Shown: positions 36,976-45,251 of the stretch, in pieces
How positions within the stretch are numbered: position 1 is the first letter of the stretch
Layout of the letters: the number at the start of each line of letters is the position of its first letter
Assembly (NCBI GenBank): GCA_943788425.1
Contig: CALSQF010000010.1
Location: forward strand, 1-64,000
Source of the DNA: an uncultured Planktomarina sp.
GTDB lineage: Bacteria; Pseudomonadota; Alphaproteobacteria; Rhodobacterales; Rhodobacteraceae
Direction of reading: 5' to 3'
Length of the DNA stretch: 64,000 bases
Notes under the pieces: generated by a model
Told to the model about the DNA's origin: nothing
What the model saw: only the letters and a program-made list of their open reading frames with translations
Database searches by the model: none
Program-made: the position numbers and the translations under genes

Positions 36976-37671
36976 ATGCGGATCATTCCTGTAATAGTGA
37001 TGCTTGCGTTGGCCGGATGCACACTCATGCCAGATGCGCGATCTCCTGTGGTGGTGGCGGATGAGCCGCGGGTTTTGAAAGCCGAAGATGTGCCCGAGCG
37101 TTTTGCCATCGCTGTGCGCAGGATGCGGCCAGTCGTAATCGAGACCTGCAAGTCGACCAGCCCGAATTTGAACTGTGACTTTCTCATCGCCATTGATCCA
37201 AATCCCAAAAATGCGCCCAATGCGTTTCAAACGGTGAATGACGCGGGACAGCCAATCTTGGCATTTACCCTGACCCTGCTGGAAGACATGTACAACGCCG
37301 ATGAGGTGGCCTTTGTCATTGGACACGAGGCGGCTCACCATATTTTGCGGCATTTGGAGCGGCAAGATGAATTCGCGCGCGGTGGGGCCACGCTTTTTGA
37401 GGTATTGGCGGCAGCTTTGGGCGGCTCCAACCGTTCGGTTGATGCGGCGTCGGAAATCGGCGCAGCGGTTGGCCGGCGCAATTACTCAAAAACCTTTGAG
37501 CTTGAGGCGGACCGCTTGGGCGCGAAAATGACGCAAAACGCAGGGTTTGATGCGGTGCGCGGCGCGGCTTATTTCACGCGAATTCCCGATGCAGGCAATC
37601 GGTTCTTTGGCACCCATCCGCGCAATGCGGATCGGATCGCTGGGGTGAAAGCCGCGGTGGCAGAGTTATGA
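36976..37671 (+). CDS. M48-family metalloprotease lipoprotein
   Basis: 231 residues. Lipoprotein signal peptide with lipobox LAGC (cysteine at about residue 16). Zinc motif VIGHEAAHHIL (HExxH) and the downstream ELEADRLGAKM glutamate define a minimal M48 (Ste24/LoiP/BepA-like) peptidase acting in the envelope. ATG 36976 has AAGGAG upstream and begins the signal; the longer frame from 36880 does not. Confidence 0.9.
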   Translation: MRIIPVIVMLALAGCTLMPDARSPVVVADEPRVLKAEDVPERFAIAVRRMRPVVIETCKSTSPNLNCDFLIAIDPNPKNAPNAFQTVNDAGQPILAFTLTLLEDMYNADEVAFVIGHEAAHHILRHLERQDEFARGGATLFEVLAAALGGSNRSVDAASEIGAAVGRRNYSKTFELEADRLGAKMTQNAGFDAVRGAAYFTRIPDAGNRFFGTHPRNADRIAGVKAAVAEL

Positions 37672-37705
37672 ACAGGCGCGCGGCCCTGACCCTTGTCCCG
37701 AGGGC

Positions 37706-38065
37706 ATGGTTGTGAGGAAATTGGGGATAATCCTCAGTGACCGCGGCTCGAAATATGCGGTTTCCGGCTGCGCAGTTGCAGATCGGGCAGAGATTGATGC
37801 GGCGCTCCGCGATCTGAAGCGGGACAAGAAATATGCCAAAGCGACTCATAACAGCTGGGGTGTTCTGCTCGATGGGGTGCCGCTAAAGTCGGATGATGGG
37901 GAAAGCGGCGCTGGGATGGTGATCCTGCGCATGTTGGAGCGGGCCGAGCGGGTGGGTGAGCTGATTGTTGTCACCCGCTGGTACGGCGGCAAACCTCTTG
38001 GCGGCGACCGCTTTCGCCATGTGCAAGAAGCAACGCGTCTTTACCTTGATCACCCCGCCCCATAA
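37706..38065 (+). CDS. YigZ/IMPACT (UPF0029) N-terminal domain protein
   Basis: 119 residues. DRGSKYAVSGCAV, KKYAKATHNSW, SDDGESGAGMVILRMLER and VVTRWYGGKPLGGDRFRHV are the hallmarks of the UPF0029/IMPACT N-terminal domain. The usual C-terminal domain is absent, so this is a short, single-domain version. The ATG at 37706 is poorly spaced from GAGGG, so GTG 37712 may be the true start. Function in bacteria unclear. Confidence 0.82.
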   Translation: MVVRKLGIILSDRGSKYAVSGCAVADRAEIDAALRDLKRDKKYAKATHNSWGVLLDGVPLKSDDGESGAGMVILRMLERAERVGELIVVTRWYGGKPLGGDRFRHVQEATRLYLDHPAP

Positions 38066-38217
38066 CACGGGTTTGCGCGCAGCGGCGGGCAGGCGCGGCC
38101 TGGTGTTGCTGTCGGGCGAGGAGATTTTGCTGTAATAGTCTGTTATGCAGAGGCTGTGCAAATGCCCCCATTCACTGTGGCGACCAAGATAACATCCAAA
38201 ATAGTGACTTCGGGCAG

Positions 38218-39591
38218 TTACGACACGATACGGCCCCAGAGATCATAGGCGCCGGCTTCATCCACTTCCACCGTTACGATGTCGCCAGGGGCCAAAACGT
38301 CTGCAGCCTCGTCAATAAACAGGTTGCCGTCGATTTCGGGGGCGTCAGCCTTGGTGCGGCAGGTGGCGATGCCCTCTGCGTCCAGCTCATCAACGATCAC
38401 ATCCATGCGTTGGCCCAGTTTGGCCGCAAGTTGCGCCTCGGAAATGGCCTGTGCCTTCTCCATAAACCGGCCCCAGCGCTCCTGCTTGACATCTTCGGGC
38501 ACATGATCGGGCAGGTCGTTGGAGCGCGCGCCAGCGACGTTCTCATATTGAAAACAGCCAACCCGGTCGAGCTGCGCCTCATCCATCCAATCGAGCAGGG
38601 TTTGAAACTCTGCTTCAGTCTCGCCGGGATAGCCGACGATGAAAGTTGATCGAAGGGTGATATCGGGACAATCGGCGCGCCAGGCGGCAATCTCATCAAG
38701 GGTTTTGGAGGCGGCGGCAGGGCGGGCCATACGTTTGAGCACATCGGGGTGTGCGTGTTGGAAAGGAATGTCGAGATAGGGCAGGATCAACCCCTCGGCC
38801 ATCAGGGGAATCAAATGGCGCACATGGGGGTAGGGGTAAACATAATGCAGCCGCACCCAAGCGCCCAATTGCCCCAATTCGCGGGCCAGATCGGTGATAT
38901 GGGGGCGGATGTCTCCCTCTACCGCTGATTTAATATCAATGCCATAGGCGCTGGTGTCTTGTGAGATGACCAAAAGCTCGCGCACGCCAGCCTCAACCAA
39001 TTTCTCCGCCTCCCGCAGGATCGCACGCGGTGGGCGGCTGACCAATTTGCCGCGCATATCGGGAATGATGCAGAATTTGCACTTATGATTACAGCCCTCT
39101 GATATCTTCAAATAGCTGTAGTGCCGCGGTGTCAGCGAGACGCCGGATGCGGGCAAGAGATCTACGAAAGGATCCGGTGCGGGCGGCACGGCGGCATGGA
39201 CAGCATCCAAAACCTGTTCGTATTGATGCGGGCCAGTGACGGCCAAAACCTTGGGATGCGCGCCGGTGATATACTCGGGATTGGCTCCCAAACAGCCGGT
39301 GACAATCACCTTACCATTTTGATGCAGCGCCTCACCAATCGCCTCAAGACTTTCCGCCTTGGCGCTGTCAAGAAAGCCGCAGGTGTTTACAATCACCGCC
39401 TCGGCACCCGAATAATCAGGGCTGATCGCATAGCCCTCGGCGCGCAGGCGGGTCAAAATGCGCTCGCTATCGACCAAAGCTTTGGGGCATCCCAGCGACA
39501 CCATGCCGATGGTTGGCTGGCCCGGGCGTGGGGTTTCTATCCGCGCTTTGGGCGCGAGGTCGGGGCGGAGATGGGGAGGATTCTGTGCCAT
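38218..39591 (-). CDS. rimO: Ribosomal protein S12 methylthiotransferase RimO
   Basis: 457 residues. UPF0004 domain ([32 protein letters not shown]), radical-SAM motif CNHKCKFC (Cx3Cx2C), and a C-terminal TRAM domain. Methylthiolates S12 at the conserved aspartate. Start at 39591 ([12 protein letters not shown]); an open extension to 39717 lacks family similarity. Confidence 0.95.
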   Translation of the reverse strand: MAQNPPHLRPDLAPKARIETPRPGQPTIGMVSLGCPKALVDSERILTRLRAEGYAISPDYSGAEAVIVNTCGFLDSAKAESLEAIGEALHQNGKVIVTGCLGANPEYITGAHPKVLAVTGPHQYEQVLDAVHAAVPPAPDPFVDLLPASGVSLTPRHYSYLKISEGCNHKCKFCIIPDMRGKLVSRPPRAILREAEKLVEAGVRELLVISQDTSAYGIDIKSAVEGDIRPHITDLARELGQLGAWVRLHYVYPYPHVRHLIPLMAEGLILPYLDIPFQHAHPDVLKRMARPAAASKTLDEIAAWRADCPDITLRSTFIVGYPGETEAEFQTLLDWMDEAQLDRVGCFQYENVAGARSNDLPDHVPEDVKQERWGRFMEKAQAISEAQLAAKLGQRMDVIVDELDAEGIATCRTKADAPEIDGNLFIDEAADVLAPGDIVTVEVDEAGAYDLWGRIVS

Positions 39592-39643
39592 AGGGCCGCT
39601 ATAGCAGAGATTGCGCGGATGTGTAGATGGCAGATTGCCGAGC

Positions 39644-40162
39644 CTATATCCCGCCAATGGCCCAGGCAAAGGTCTCAAAAATCCAAAGCACGGTGTTGAA
39701 TGTGGCGCCGCGGTCATGGGTGATGACGAAGACGAAGATGCAGATCGGACTCCAAACTGCGACGGTGATCATGGCGCAAATGCAAATGCCGGAAAAGAGG
39801 GCCGCCTGGTGGCTCTGTGCACCCCTCTCCAAAAGATCGGCAACAAAATTGCGCCACCATGCGGGATATTGCAGCGCCAGGGTGAGTGCCGCGATCGATA
39901 GATGCAATAGCGTGGGCAAAAGCGTGGAAGTTAGCGCAACCATCAACCAGATATAATCGCCGGGTGCAGAGCGTAGTTTGGCAAAAAGCTCTGCTAAATC
40001 CCATAGCGGCACCCCATCCGCAGGGGTAGCAAAAGTGATGAAGGCGATGAGCGCAGATCCCAAGGCAAAGAAAATGGCAATCCCGCCCAGCCCATCTAAC
40101 ACCGCCCGCCAAGCCGCCTGTTTTTGATCAAGCCCTTTGCACTGCGCCTTGCTGCGCCCCAT
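39644..40162 (-). CDS. Hypothetical membrane protein, probably the C-terminal part of a split gene
   Basis: 172 residues with about four transmembrane helices ([19 protein letters not shown] and three more). No ribosome-binding site precedes its ATG, which lies inside the upstream ORF. If one G is removed from GATGGGGCGC (about 40158-40163) it fuses with the 40128-40388 frame as [18 protein letters not shown], giving a single protein of about 247 residues. Function unknown. Confidence 0.6.
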   Translation of the reverse strand: MGRSKAQCKGLDQKQAAWRAVLDGLGGIAIFFALGSALIAFITFATPADGVPLWDLAELFAKLRSAPGDYIWLMVALTSTLLPTLLHLSIAALTLALQYPAWWRNFVADLLERGAQSHQAALFSGICICAMITVAVWSPICIFVFVITHDRGATFNTVLWIFETFAWAIGGI

Positions 40163-40388
40163 CAGCGGAGAGCCGGGTGTCGAGCCAATCCAACCATCCG
40201 TCCATCACCGAACGATAACGTTCTGCTGGGCGATCGTCGCGCAGCAATTTAAGCCAATATGCGCGGTCGGTTGGGCGCGACGCAGTGTTGCGGAATGCTG
40301 GAATGCTCATAAGGCCGACAAAAGTCACGAGCGGCCACCCGATTAGCCCATTCTGGAGCAAAGCCCATTCTATAAAAGCTTGAATCAA
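40128..40388 (-). CDS. Hypothetical protein, probably the N-terminal part of a split membrane protein
   Basis: 86 residues: one hydrophobic N-terminal helix (LIGWPLVTFVGLMSI), then a segment DRAYWLKLLRDDRPAERYRSVMDGWLDWLDTRLS that in related roseobacter proteins precedes several membrane helices. Here it stops after a 35-base overlap with the downstream membrane ORF, which supports a frameshifted single gene. Confidence 0.55.
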   Translation of the reverse strand: MIQAFIEWALLQNGLIGWPLVTFVGLMSIPAFRNTASRPTDRAYWLKLLRDDRPAERYRSVMDGWLDWLDTRLSADGAQQGAVQRA

Positions 40389-40462
40389 TTTACCGTCGCC
40401 CCTGGGGCCTAAAATTTTCTTTTCAGAATATCAATGGGCTGGGGAATTTCAAGACGGTTGGC

Positions 40463-41032
40463 TTACCTGCGGCGGTCGCGGCGGCTGGACATGGGCTGAA
40501 AGGCCACACCAACATGCGCCTCGCAATAGGGTTTGCCGGCTTTTACCGCCAGACCGCAGAACCAAAAATCATCTGTCGCGGGATCACCGACCGGCCATTT
40601 GCAGGTTTTTTCGGTCAATTCCATCAAGCTGATCTTCTTGGCGGTCTTTTCCACTTCACTGACTTTTGCCAGAGCTTCGGGGCTGATCTCATTGGCTGAG
40701 GGCTGCGGCGGAAGCGGCTGGCCGGCAGGAATGATCTTGCGCACCGCAGGCGGGGTGACCCGCACGGTTTCGGTCGCAGGCGCAGCCGGTTTTGGCGGTG
40801 CGGCTGGTGTCGCGGGCGCGGCTGGCTTTGCCCTGACCTGCGCTTTTGCCTTTTCCTTGGCGGCCGGCTTGGCCGTGGTCGAGGTCACGCGGTTGGACAG
40901 GCCCAAACGGTGCACTTTGCCGATCACCGCATTGCGGGTTACGCCGCCCAATTCCTTGGCGATCACACTGGCCGATTGGCCCTCGCCCCACATTTTTTTC
41001 AGAACTTCGACGCGTTCATCAGTCCAGGACAT
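40463..41032 (-). CDS. gcrA: GcrA cell-cycle regulator
   Basis: 189 residues. The N-terminal SWTDERVEVLKKMWGEGQSASVIAKELGG helix-turn-helix and the C-terminal CKWPVGDP...FWFCG...PYCEAH cysteine/histidine cluster define GcrA, an alphaproteobacterial sigma-70 cofactor acting at methylated GANTC promoters. The linker is Ala/Pro/Lys-rich. Start MSWTDE at 41032 (second of two ATG codons) after a GGGGGG run. No adenine methyltransferase gene is nearby. Confidence 0.93.
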   Translation of the reverse strand: MSWTDERVEVLKKMWGEGQSASVIAKELGGVTRNAVIGKVHRLGLSNRVTSTTAKPAAKEKAKAQVRAKPAAPATPAAPPKPAAPATETVRVTPPAVRKIIPAGQPLPPQPSANEISPEALAKVSEVEKTAKKISLMELTEKTCKWPVGDPATDDFWFCGLAVKAGKPYCEAHVGVAFQPMSSRRDRRR

Positions 41033-41136
41033 CATGCCCCCCCTTGAATTTCGTAGCCATACCGGGTGATACCCATGCAGCATCCTACTTTAGGCTCAAC
41101 TGAGGCTAAGGACAACCACCCAAGTGGAGATAAGCT

Positions 41137-41940
41137 GTGGCAAATGTTTCTCAATACGGCGCAAGACGCTTCGGACGGGTCAATTGGCTGGGCCTTTGGA
41201 CGCTCATTCGCCGCGAGAATATGCGCTATCTGGCGATCTGGCAGCAGACAATTTTTGCTCCGTTGATAACTGCTGGTTTGTTTCTATTGGTTTTTTCTAT
41301 TGCCATAGGTCCGGGCCGCTCGGAAGTCATGGGGTTTGATTATGTCAGCTTTTTGGCACCGGGTTTATTGATGATGACGGTGATACAAAATTCTTTTGCC
41401 AATACCTCATCTTCCATGCTTTCGGCGAAAGTCATGGGGTCCATTGTCGATACGTTGATGCCGCCGCTGTCGCCCTTGGAAATGACCGTGGGATTCTTGG
41501 CGGGTGGCATTGGGCGCGGATTGGTGATTGGCGCAGTGCTCTGCCTGTCGATGGGATTAAGCCTCGGCATCTGGGTAGCTCATCCGCTTTGGACCTTGGC
41601 CTTTGTGGTTTTGGGGGGGATGTTCATGGGCGCGCTGGGGCTTTTGGGCAGCATCTATGCGTATAAGTTTGATCAAATGGCTGCGATCTCAAATTTTGTG
41701 ATCACACCCTTGGCATTCTTGTCTGGAACCTTTTATTCGATCCAAGCCTTGCCCTCCATGATGCAGCCACTGATCCATGTGAATCCGATGTTTTATATCA
41801 TCGACGGCGGTCGTTACAGTGTTCTGGGGGTTTCAGATGGCAGCCCGTGGGTGGCTTTGGCGGTGATTTGTGGCGCCAATATATGTGCGGTGGGCTTGGC
41901 TTGGGTTTGGTTGGCACGGGGCTATCGGTTGAAATCTTAG
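41137..41940 (+). CDS. ABC-2 type transporter permease
   Basis: 267 residues, six membrane helices, matching the ABC-2 permease family (LIRRENMRYLAIWQQTIFAPL start; FLAPGLLMMTVIQNSFAN; ISNFVITPLAFLSGTFYSIQALP). GTG start with GGAGA upstream. The partner ATPase is not adjacent, so the transporter is completed elsewhere in the genome. Substrate unknown. Confidence 0.85.
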   Translation: MANVSQYGARRFGRVNWLGLWTLIRRENMRYLAIWQQTIFAPLITAGLFLLVFSIAIGPGRSEVMGFDYVSFLAPGLLMMTVIQNSFANTSSSMLSAKVMGSIVDTLMPPLSPLEMTVGFLAGGIGRGLVIGAVLCLSMGLSLGIWVAHPLWTLAFVVLGGMFMGALGLLGSIYAYKFDQMAAISNFVITPLAFLSGTFYSIQALPSMMQPLIHVNPMFYIIDGGRYSVLGVSDGSPWVALAVICGANICAVGLAWVWLARGYRLKS

Positions 41941-41968
41941 TGGGATTTGCAGCAGCAGATATTTGGAC

Positions 41969-41997
41969 TTCCCATGGCCGGGGGGCTTTGGTATGAT
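41969..41997 (+). promoter_or_regulatory. Putative promoter of the arg leader/argD-argF
   Basis: -35-like TTCCCA (41969-41974), 17-bp spacer, -10 TATGAT (41992-41997; 5/6). A start seven bases downstream would fall on the A of the leader-peptide ATG at 42004, so the leader message could be leaderless. Confidence 0.4.
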
Positions 41998-42003
41998 AAC
42001 GGT

Positions 42004-42048
42004 ATGAAAACGATAATTGAATTGACATTGCGACGCCGACGTCGCTGA
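42004..42048 (+). CDS. Candidate arginine leader peptide (attenuator)
   Basis: A 14-codon ORF, MKTIIELTLRRRRR, ends in five consecutive arginine codons (CGA CGC CGA CGT CGC) just before its TGA. It sits 100 bp upstream of argD-argF and is followed 14 bases later by a hairpin with a T run. That is the architecture of ribosome-mediated attenuation, where stalling at arginine codons senses charged tRNA-Arg. There is no clear Shine-Dalgarno; the promoter placement suggests leaderless translation. Function is inferred from position and codon content. Confidence 0.6.
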   Translation: MKTIIELTLRRRRR

Positions 42049-42061
42049 TATGATCACCGCA

Positions 42062-42083
42062 ACGAGGCATGCCCCTCGTGTTT
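42062..42083 (+). terminator. Candidate attenuator terminator upstream of argD
   Basis: ACGAGGcatgccCCTCGT (6-bp stem, 6-base loop) then GTTTTG, between the arginine-rich ORF and argD. A weak upstream partner, CATTGCG (42027-42033), could pair 6/7 with CGCAACG (42059-42065) and compete with it. No clean antiterminator is obvious by eye. Confidence 0.5.
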
Positions 42084-42148
42084 TGCGCTCCTAGGCCTCT
42101 GTCCCAATTTTAGTTTTCTCACTCCCACCTCATTAGAAAGGTATTCCG

Positions 42149-43327
42149 ATGATCCCTTCGATTCTGCCCACCTATAATCGCGCGCCGATGTCGTTTGTCT
42201 CCGGCACAGGCAGTTGGTTGACCAGCGATGACGATCGGCGATTTTTGGATCTCAGCGCTGGGATTGCGGTCAACAGCTTGGGGCATGCGCATCCGAAACT
42301 GGTGGCGGCGCTGACGGCGCAAGCCGGTCAATTGTGGCACACATCCAATTTGTACCATATTCCAGCTCAACAAAAACTCGCCGATCAGCTGGTGGCTTTG
42401 ACCTTCGCCGACACGGTATTTTTTACCAATTCTGGGACAGAGTCTTGTGAGTTGGCCGTGAAAATGGCGCGCAAATATTTCTATGACAAAGGACAACCTG
42501 AGCGCGTGGAAATTATTGCCTTTGAAGGGGCGTTTCATGGGCGTTCCTCTGCAGGTATTGCGGCTGCTGGTGCAGAAAAGTTGACAAAAGGCTTCGGGCC
42601 CTTGCTGCCCGGCTTTGTGCAATTGCCATTCGCCGATCACGACGCGCTGCATGCGGCTGTTAACGACAAGACCGCAGCCGTATTGATTGAACCGATCCAA
42701 GGGGAGGGCGGCATCCGCCCCGTGCCGGATCATTGTTTGAAGGGTTTGCGCGATTTTTGTGACAGTCATGGGATCTTGCTGATTTTTGATGAGGTGCAAT
42801 GCGGTGTTGGACGGACCGGGAAGTTGTTTGCCCATGAGTGGGCAGGGATTGATCCAGATATCATGATGGTGGCCAAAGGTATTGGTGGAGGCTTCCCCAT
42901 AGGGGCCGTTTTGGCAACTGAAGAGGCCGCAAGCGGCATGGGGGCGGGTACGCATGGCTCAACTTATGGCGGGAACCCTTTGGGCTGTGCGGTGGCAAGT
43001 GCTGTCTTGGACGAGGTGGCTGCTCCGGAGTTTTTGGCAGAGGTGAGCCGCAAAGCCGGGGCGCTGCGCCAAGGGCTTGAGGGGTTGGTCGCGCAATACC
43101 CGGATGTGTTTGAGGGTGTGACTGGCGCAGGGTTGATGCTGGGTCTGAAATGCAAGGCGAGCAATATCGATGTTGTCACAGCCGGATATGACTGTGAGGT
43201 TTTGACCGTGCCTGCGGCCGATAACGTTGTGCGCGTTCTGCCAGCGTTAAATATCTCAAACACCGAGATTGCGCAGGCGCTCGAGCGATTGGAGACGGCG
43301 GCGCAAGCGGTTCAATCTGCGCAATGA
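42149..43327 (+). CDS. argD: Acetylornithine aminotransferase
   Basis: 392 residues, class III PLP aminotransferase. FFTNSGTESCELAVKMARKYFY, the aspartate segment LIFDEVQCGVGRTGKLFAHE and the PLP-lysine motif MMVAKGIGGGFPIGAVL are present. Converts N-acetylglutamate semialdehyde to N-acetylornithine. AAAGG precedes the ATG. Followed after 71 bp by argF, the usual alphaproteobacterial pair. Confidence 0.94.
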   Translation: MIPSILPTYNRAPMSFVSGTGSWLTSDDDRRFLDLSAGIAVNSLGHAHPKLVAALTAQAGQLWHTSNLYHIPAQQKLADQLVALTFADTVFFTNSGTESCELAVKMARKYFYDKGQPERVEIIAFEGAFHGRSSAGIAAAGAEKLTKGFGPLLPGFVQLPFADHDALHAAVNDKTAAVLIEPIQGEGGIRPVPDHCLKGLRDFCDSHGILLIFDEVQCGVGRTGKLFAHEWAGIDPDIMMVAKGIGGGFPIGAVLATEEAASGMGAGTHGSTYGGNPLGCAVASAVLDEVAAPEFLAEVSRKAGALRQGLEGLVAQYPDVFEGVTGAGLMLGLKCKASNIDVVTAGYDCEVLTVPAADNVVRVLPALNISNTEIAQALERLETAAQAVQSAQ

Positions 43328-43398
43328 ACAGCGTGGGTTCTCACATTTTGGCGTATGGTGCCGCGCGGCACGCCGCTTGCTTATAGGACAGACTAAAA

Positions 43399-44322
43399 AT
43401 GCAAAATTTTCTCGATATCGATCAGGTTGATCCACAAAAATTGCGTGGCATTTTGGACGAGGCCGCGCGGATCAAAACCGCGCGTGCTGGTCTGTCCAAG
43501 GGCATGTTGGATGCTGAACGCCCACTAGAGGGCAAGATGGTGGCGTTGATTTTTGAAAAGCCATCCACACGCACCCGTGTGAGTTTCGATCTCGGGGTGC
43601 GGCAGATGGGCGGTCAGACCATGGTTTTGTCCGGCAGTGAGATGCAGTTGGGCCATGGGGAAACCATTGCGGATACAGCGCGGGTCTTGAGCCGTTATGT
43701 GGACATGATCATGATCCGCACTTTTGAAGAGGCGACGCTGCTTGAAATGGCCGAATATGCCAGCGTGCCAGTGATCAACGGGCTAACGAACCGCACCCAT
43801 CCATGCCAAATCATGGCCGATATTTTGACGTTTGAAGAGCATCGCGGCTCTATACAGGGCAAGCGCGTCGTCTGGACGGGTGATGGCAACAACGTTTGCG
43901 CGAGCTTCATCCATGCCGCCGGCCAATTTGGCTTTGATTTCGTGTTCGCTGGCCCTGCGACGTTGGATCCTGAGGCGGAATTCATTGAAAAGGCGCGGGC
44001 CAAAGGCGTGAAGATCGAGATACAGCGGGATGTGCAAGAGGCGGTGCGCGGTGCAGATCTATTGGTGACCGACACTTGGATCTCTATGCATGACAGCCAA
44101 ACGGCGCGGGAACGGCGCCACAATCAATTGCGCCCCTATCAGGTCGATGATGCATTGATGGCACAGGCCAAGCCAGATGCTCTTTTCATGCATTGCTTGC
44201 CAGCACACCGCAACGAAGAGGTGACAAGCTCCGTCATGGATGGGCCGAATTCGGTGGTATTTGATGAGGCGGAAAACCGGTTGCATGCGCAAAAGGCGAT
44301 TATGCGCTGGTGCCTAGACTAA
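43399..44322 (+). CDS. argF: Ornithine carbamoyltransferase
   Basis: 307 residues. Carbamoyl-phosphate loop [30 protein letters not shown], and ornithine-binding [14 protein letters not shown] are all intact. Forms citrulline from ornithine and carbamoyl phosphate. Co-directional with argD and probably under the same leader. Confidence 0.96.
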   Translation: MQNFLDIDQVDPQKLRGILDEAARIKTARAGLSKGMLDAERPLEGKMVALIFEKPSTRTRVSFDLGVRQMGGQTMVLSGSEMQLGHGETIADTARVLSRYVDMIMIRTFEEATLLEMAEYASVPVINGLTNRTHPCQIMADILTFEEHRGSIQGKRVVWTGDGNNVCASFIHAAGQFGFDFVFAGPATLDPEAEFIEKARAKGVKIEIQRDVQEAVRGADLLVTDTWISMHDSQTARERRHNQLRPYQVDDALMAQAKPDALFMHCLPAHRNEEVTSSVMDGPNSVVFDEAENRLHAQKAIMRWCLD

Positions 44323-44428
44323 ATATGGCTCTTGGTGCATGATTTTAGGGTAAAATCTCTGCTTGGCTCTGGTTGTTTGTGGATTAAGGGTTAAGGAGAA
44401 CGGGACGTTTCTCATAAAGTGATCTGGC

Positions 44429-45223
44429 ATGTCCTTAAATATTGGATGTTTGGTTCGAAAATTTGATTGGATGGAGCGTTGGCAAGCGCCGGCGCCAGTA
44501 GATTGGTTGGAGCGACTGGGGTTTTCCGCGCAGTCAGATCAGGTTGATGAGGCGCACCTCGATTATTTCCAAGACTCTGATCACATGGTTGTCTTCTCGC
44601 AGAAAGGCCAAGAGGTTTGGCTTGGTCTTGGCGTGAGTCATCTGTTCAATAAATTGTGCCAATCCCAAGATTTTAAGGGCTTAGGTGCTGGCGTTGCCAT
44701 GGTCGCGGATGATGCGCATGGCTATTACGGCTTTCAGGAGTTTGCACGCGGCGAGGCGGGTTGGGGCGCGCAGGTGACAACCGCCCCCCCCAGCATGTGG
44801 ATGCGCCCGGCCTCTCACGGAACCGCAAGCCCCCAGCGCACCATGGCGATCCAGTCGGTTGCAGATCTTTTGGGCGCACGGGTCAGTGTGATCGAAGCCT
44901 GCGCGACGGCGCAGGGCGAAGACGCGGCTTGCGGCATCGCATGGCATGGACAGATGCAAGATTGGGTTTTGGCGTCGATGGCGGCTCATGGGACGGCTTT
45001 TCAACAAATTGATTCGTCGAATTTTTTACCGACCGGCACATTATTTGAGGCGGTTGATCCTCCCAGTGGTTGGCCGCGCTATTGGCGGCAAGGGGATTTG
45101 TTTGCCGCGATGCAAGATCGTTTGAGCCGTGCCTGTTGTGGCGTGGGGTTCAGCGAATTTACTCTCAACCATCCAATACTGCGGGGCTCCTGCCTCGTGA
45201 TTGAATTAACCGCAGATACATAA
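44429..45223 (+). CDS. Hypothetical 264-residue protein
   Basis: I do not recognise this protein. It is soluble-looking and Trp/Gly-rich, with no signal peptide or membrane helix. A segment at about 125-190 (SPQRTMAIQSVADLLGARVS, then several cysteines) may be the core. An in-frame TGA six bases upstream fixes the start at or after 44429; the ribosome-binding site is weak there although AAGGAG occurs 30 bases upstream. It lies between argF and gnd on the same strand. Confidence 0.65.
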   Translation: MSLNIGCLVRKFDWMERWQAPAPVDWLERLGFSAQSDQVDEAHLDYFQDSDHMVVFSQKGQEVWLGLGVSHLFNKLCQSQDFKGLGAGVAMVADDAHGYYGFQEFARGEAGWGAQVTTAPPSMWMRPASHGTASPQRTMAIQSVADLLGARVSVIEACATAQGEDAACGIAWHGQMQDWVLASMAAHGTAFQQIDSSNFLPTGTLFEAVDPPSGWPRYWRQGDLFAAMQDRLSRACCGVGFSEFTLNHPILRGSCLVIELTADT

Positions 45224-45251
45224 CAGAAGCGCCTGGGCGCTGGAGGTGAAG

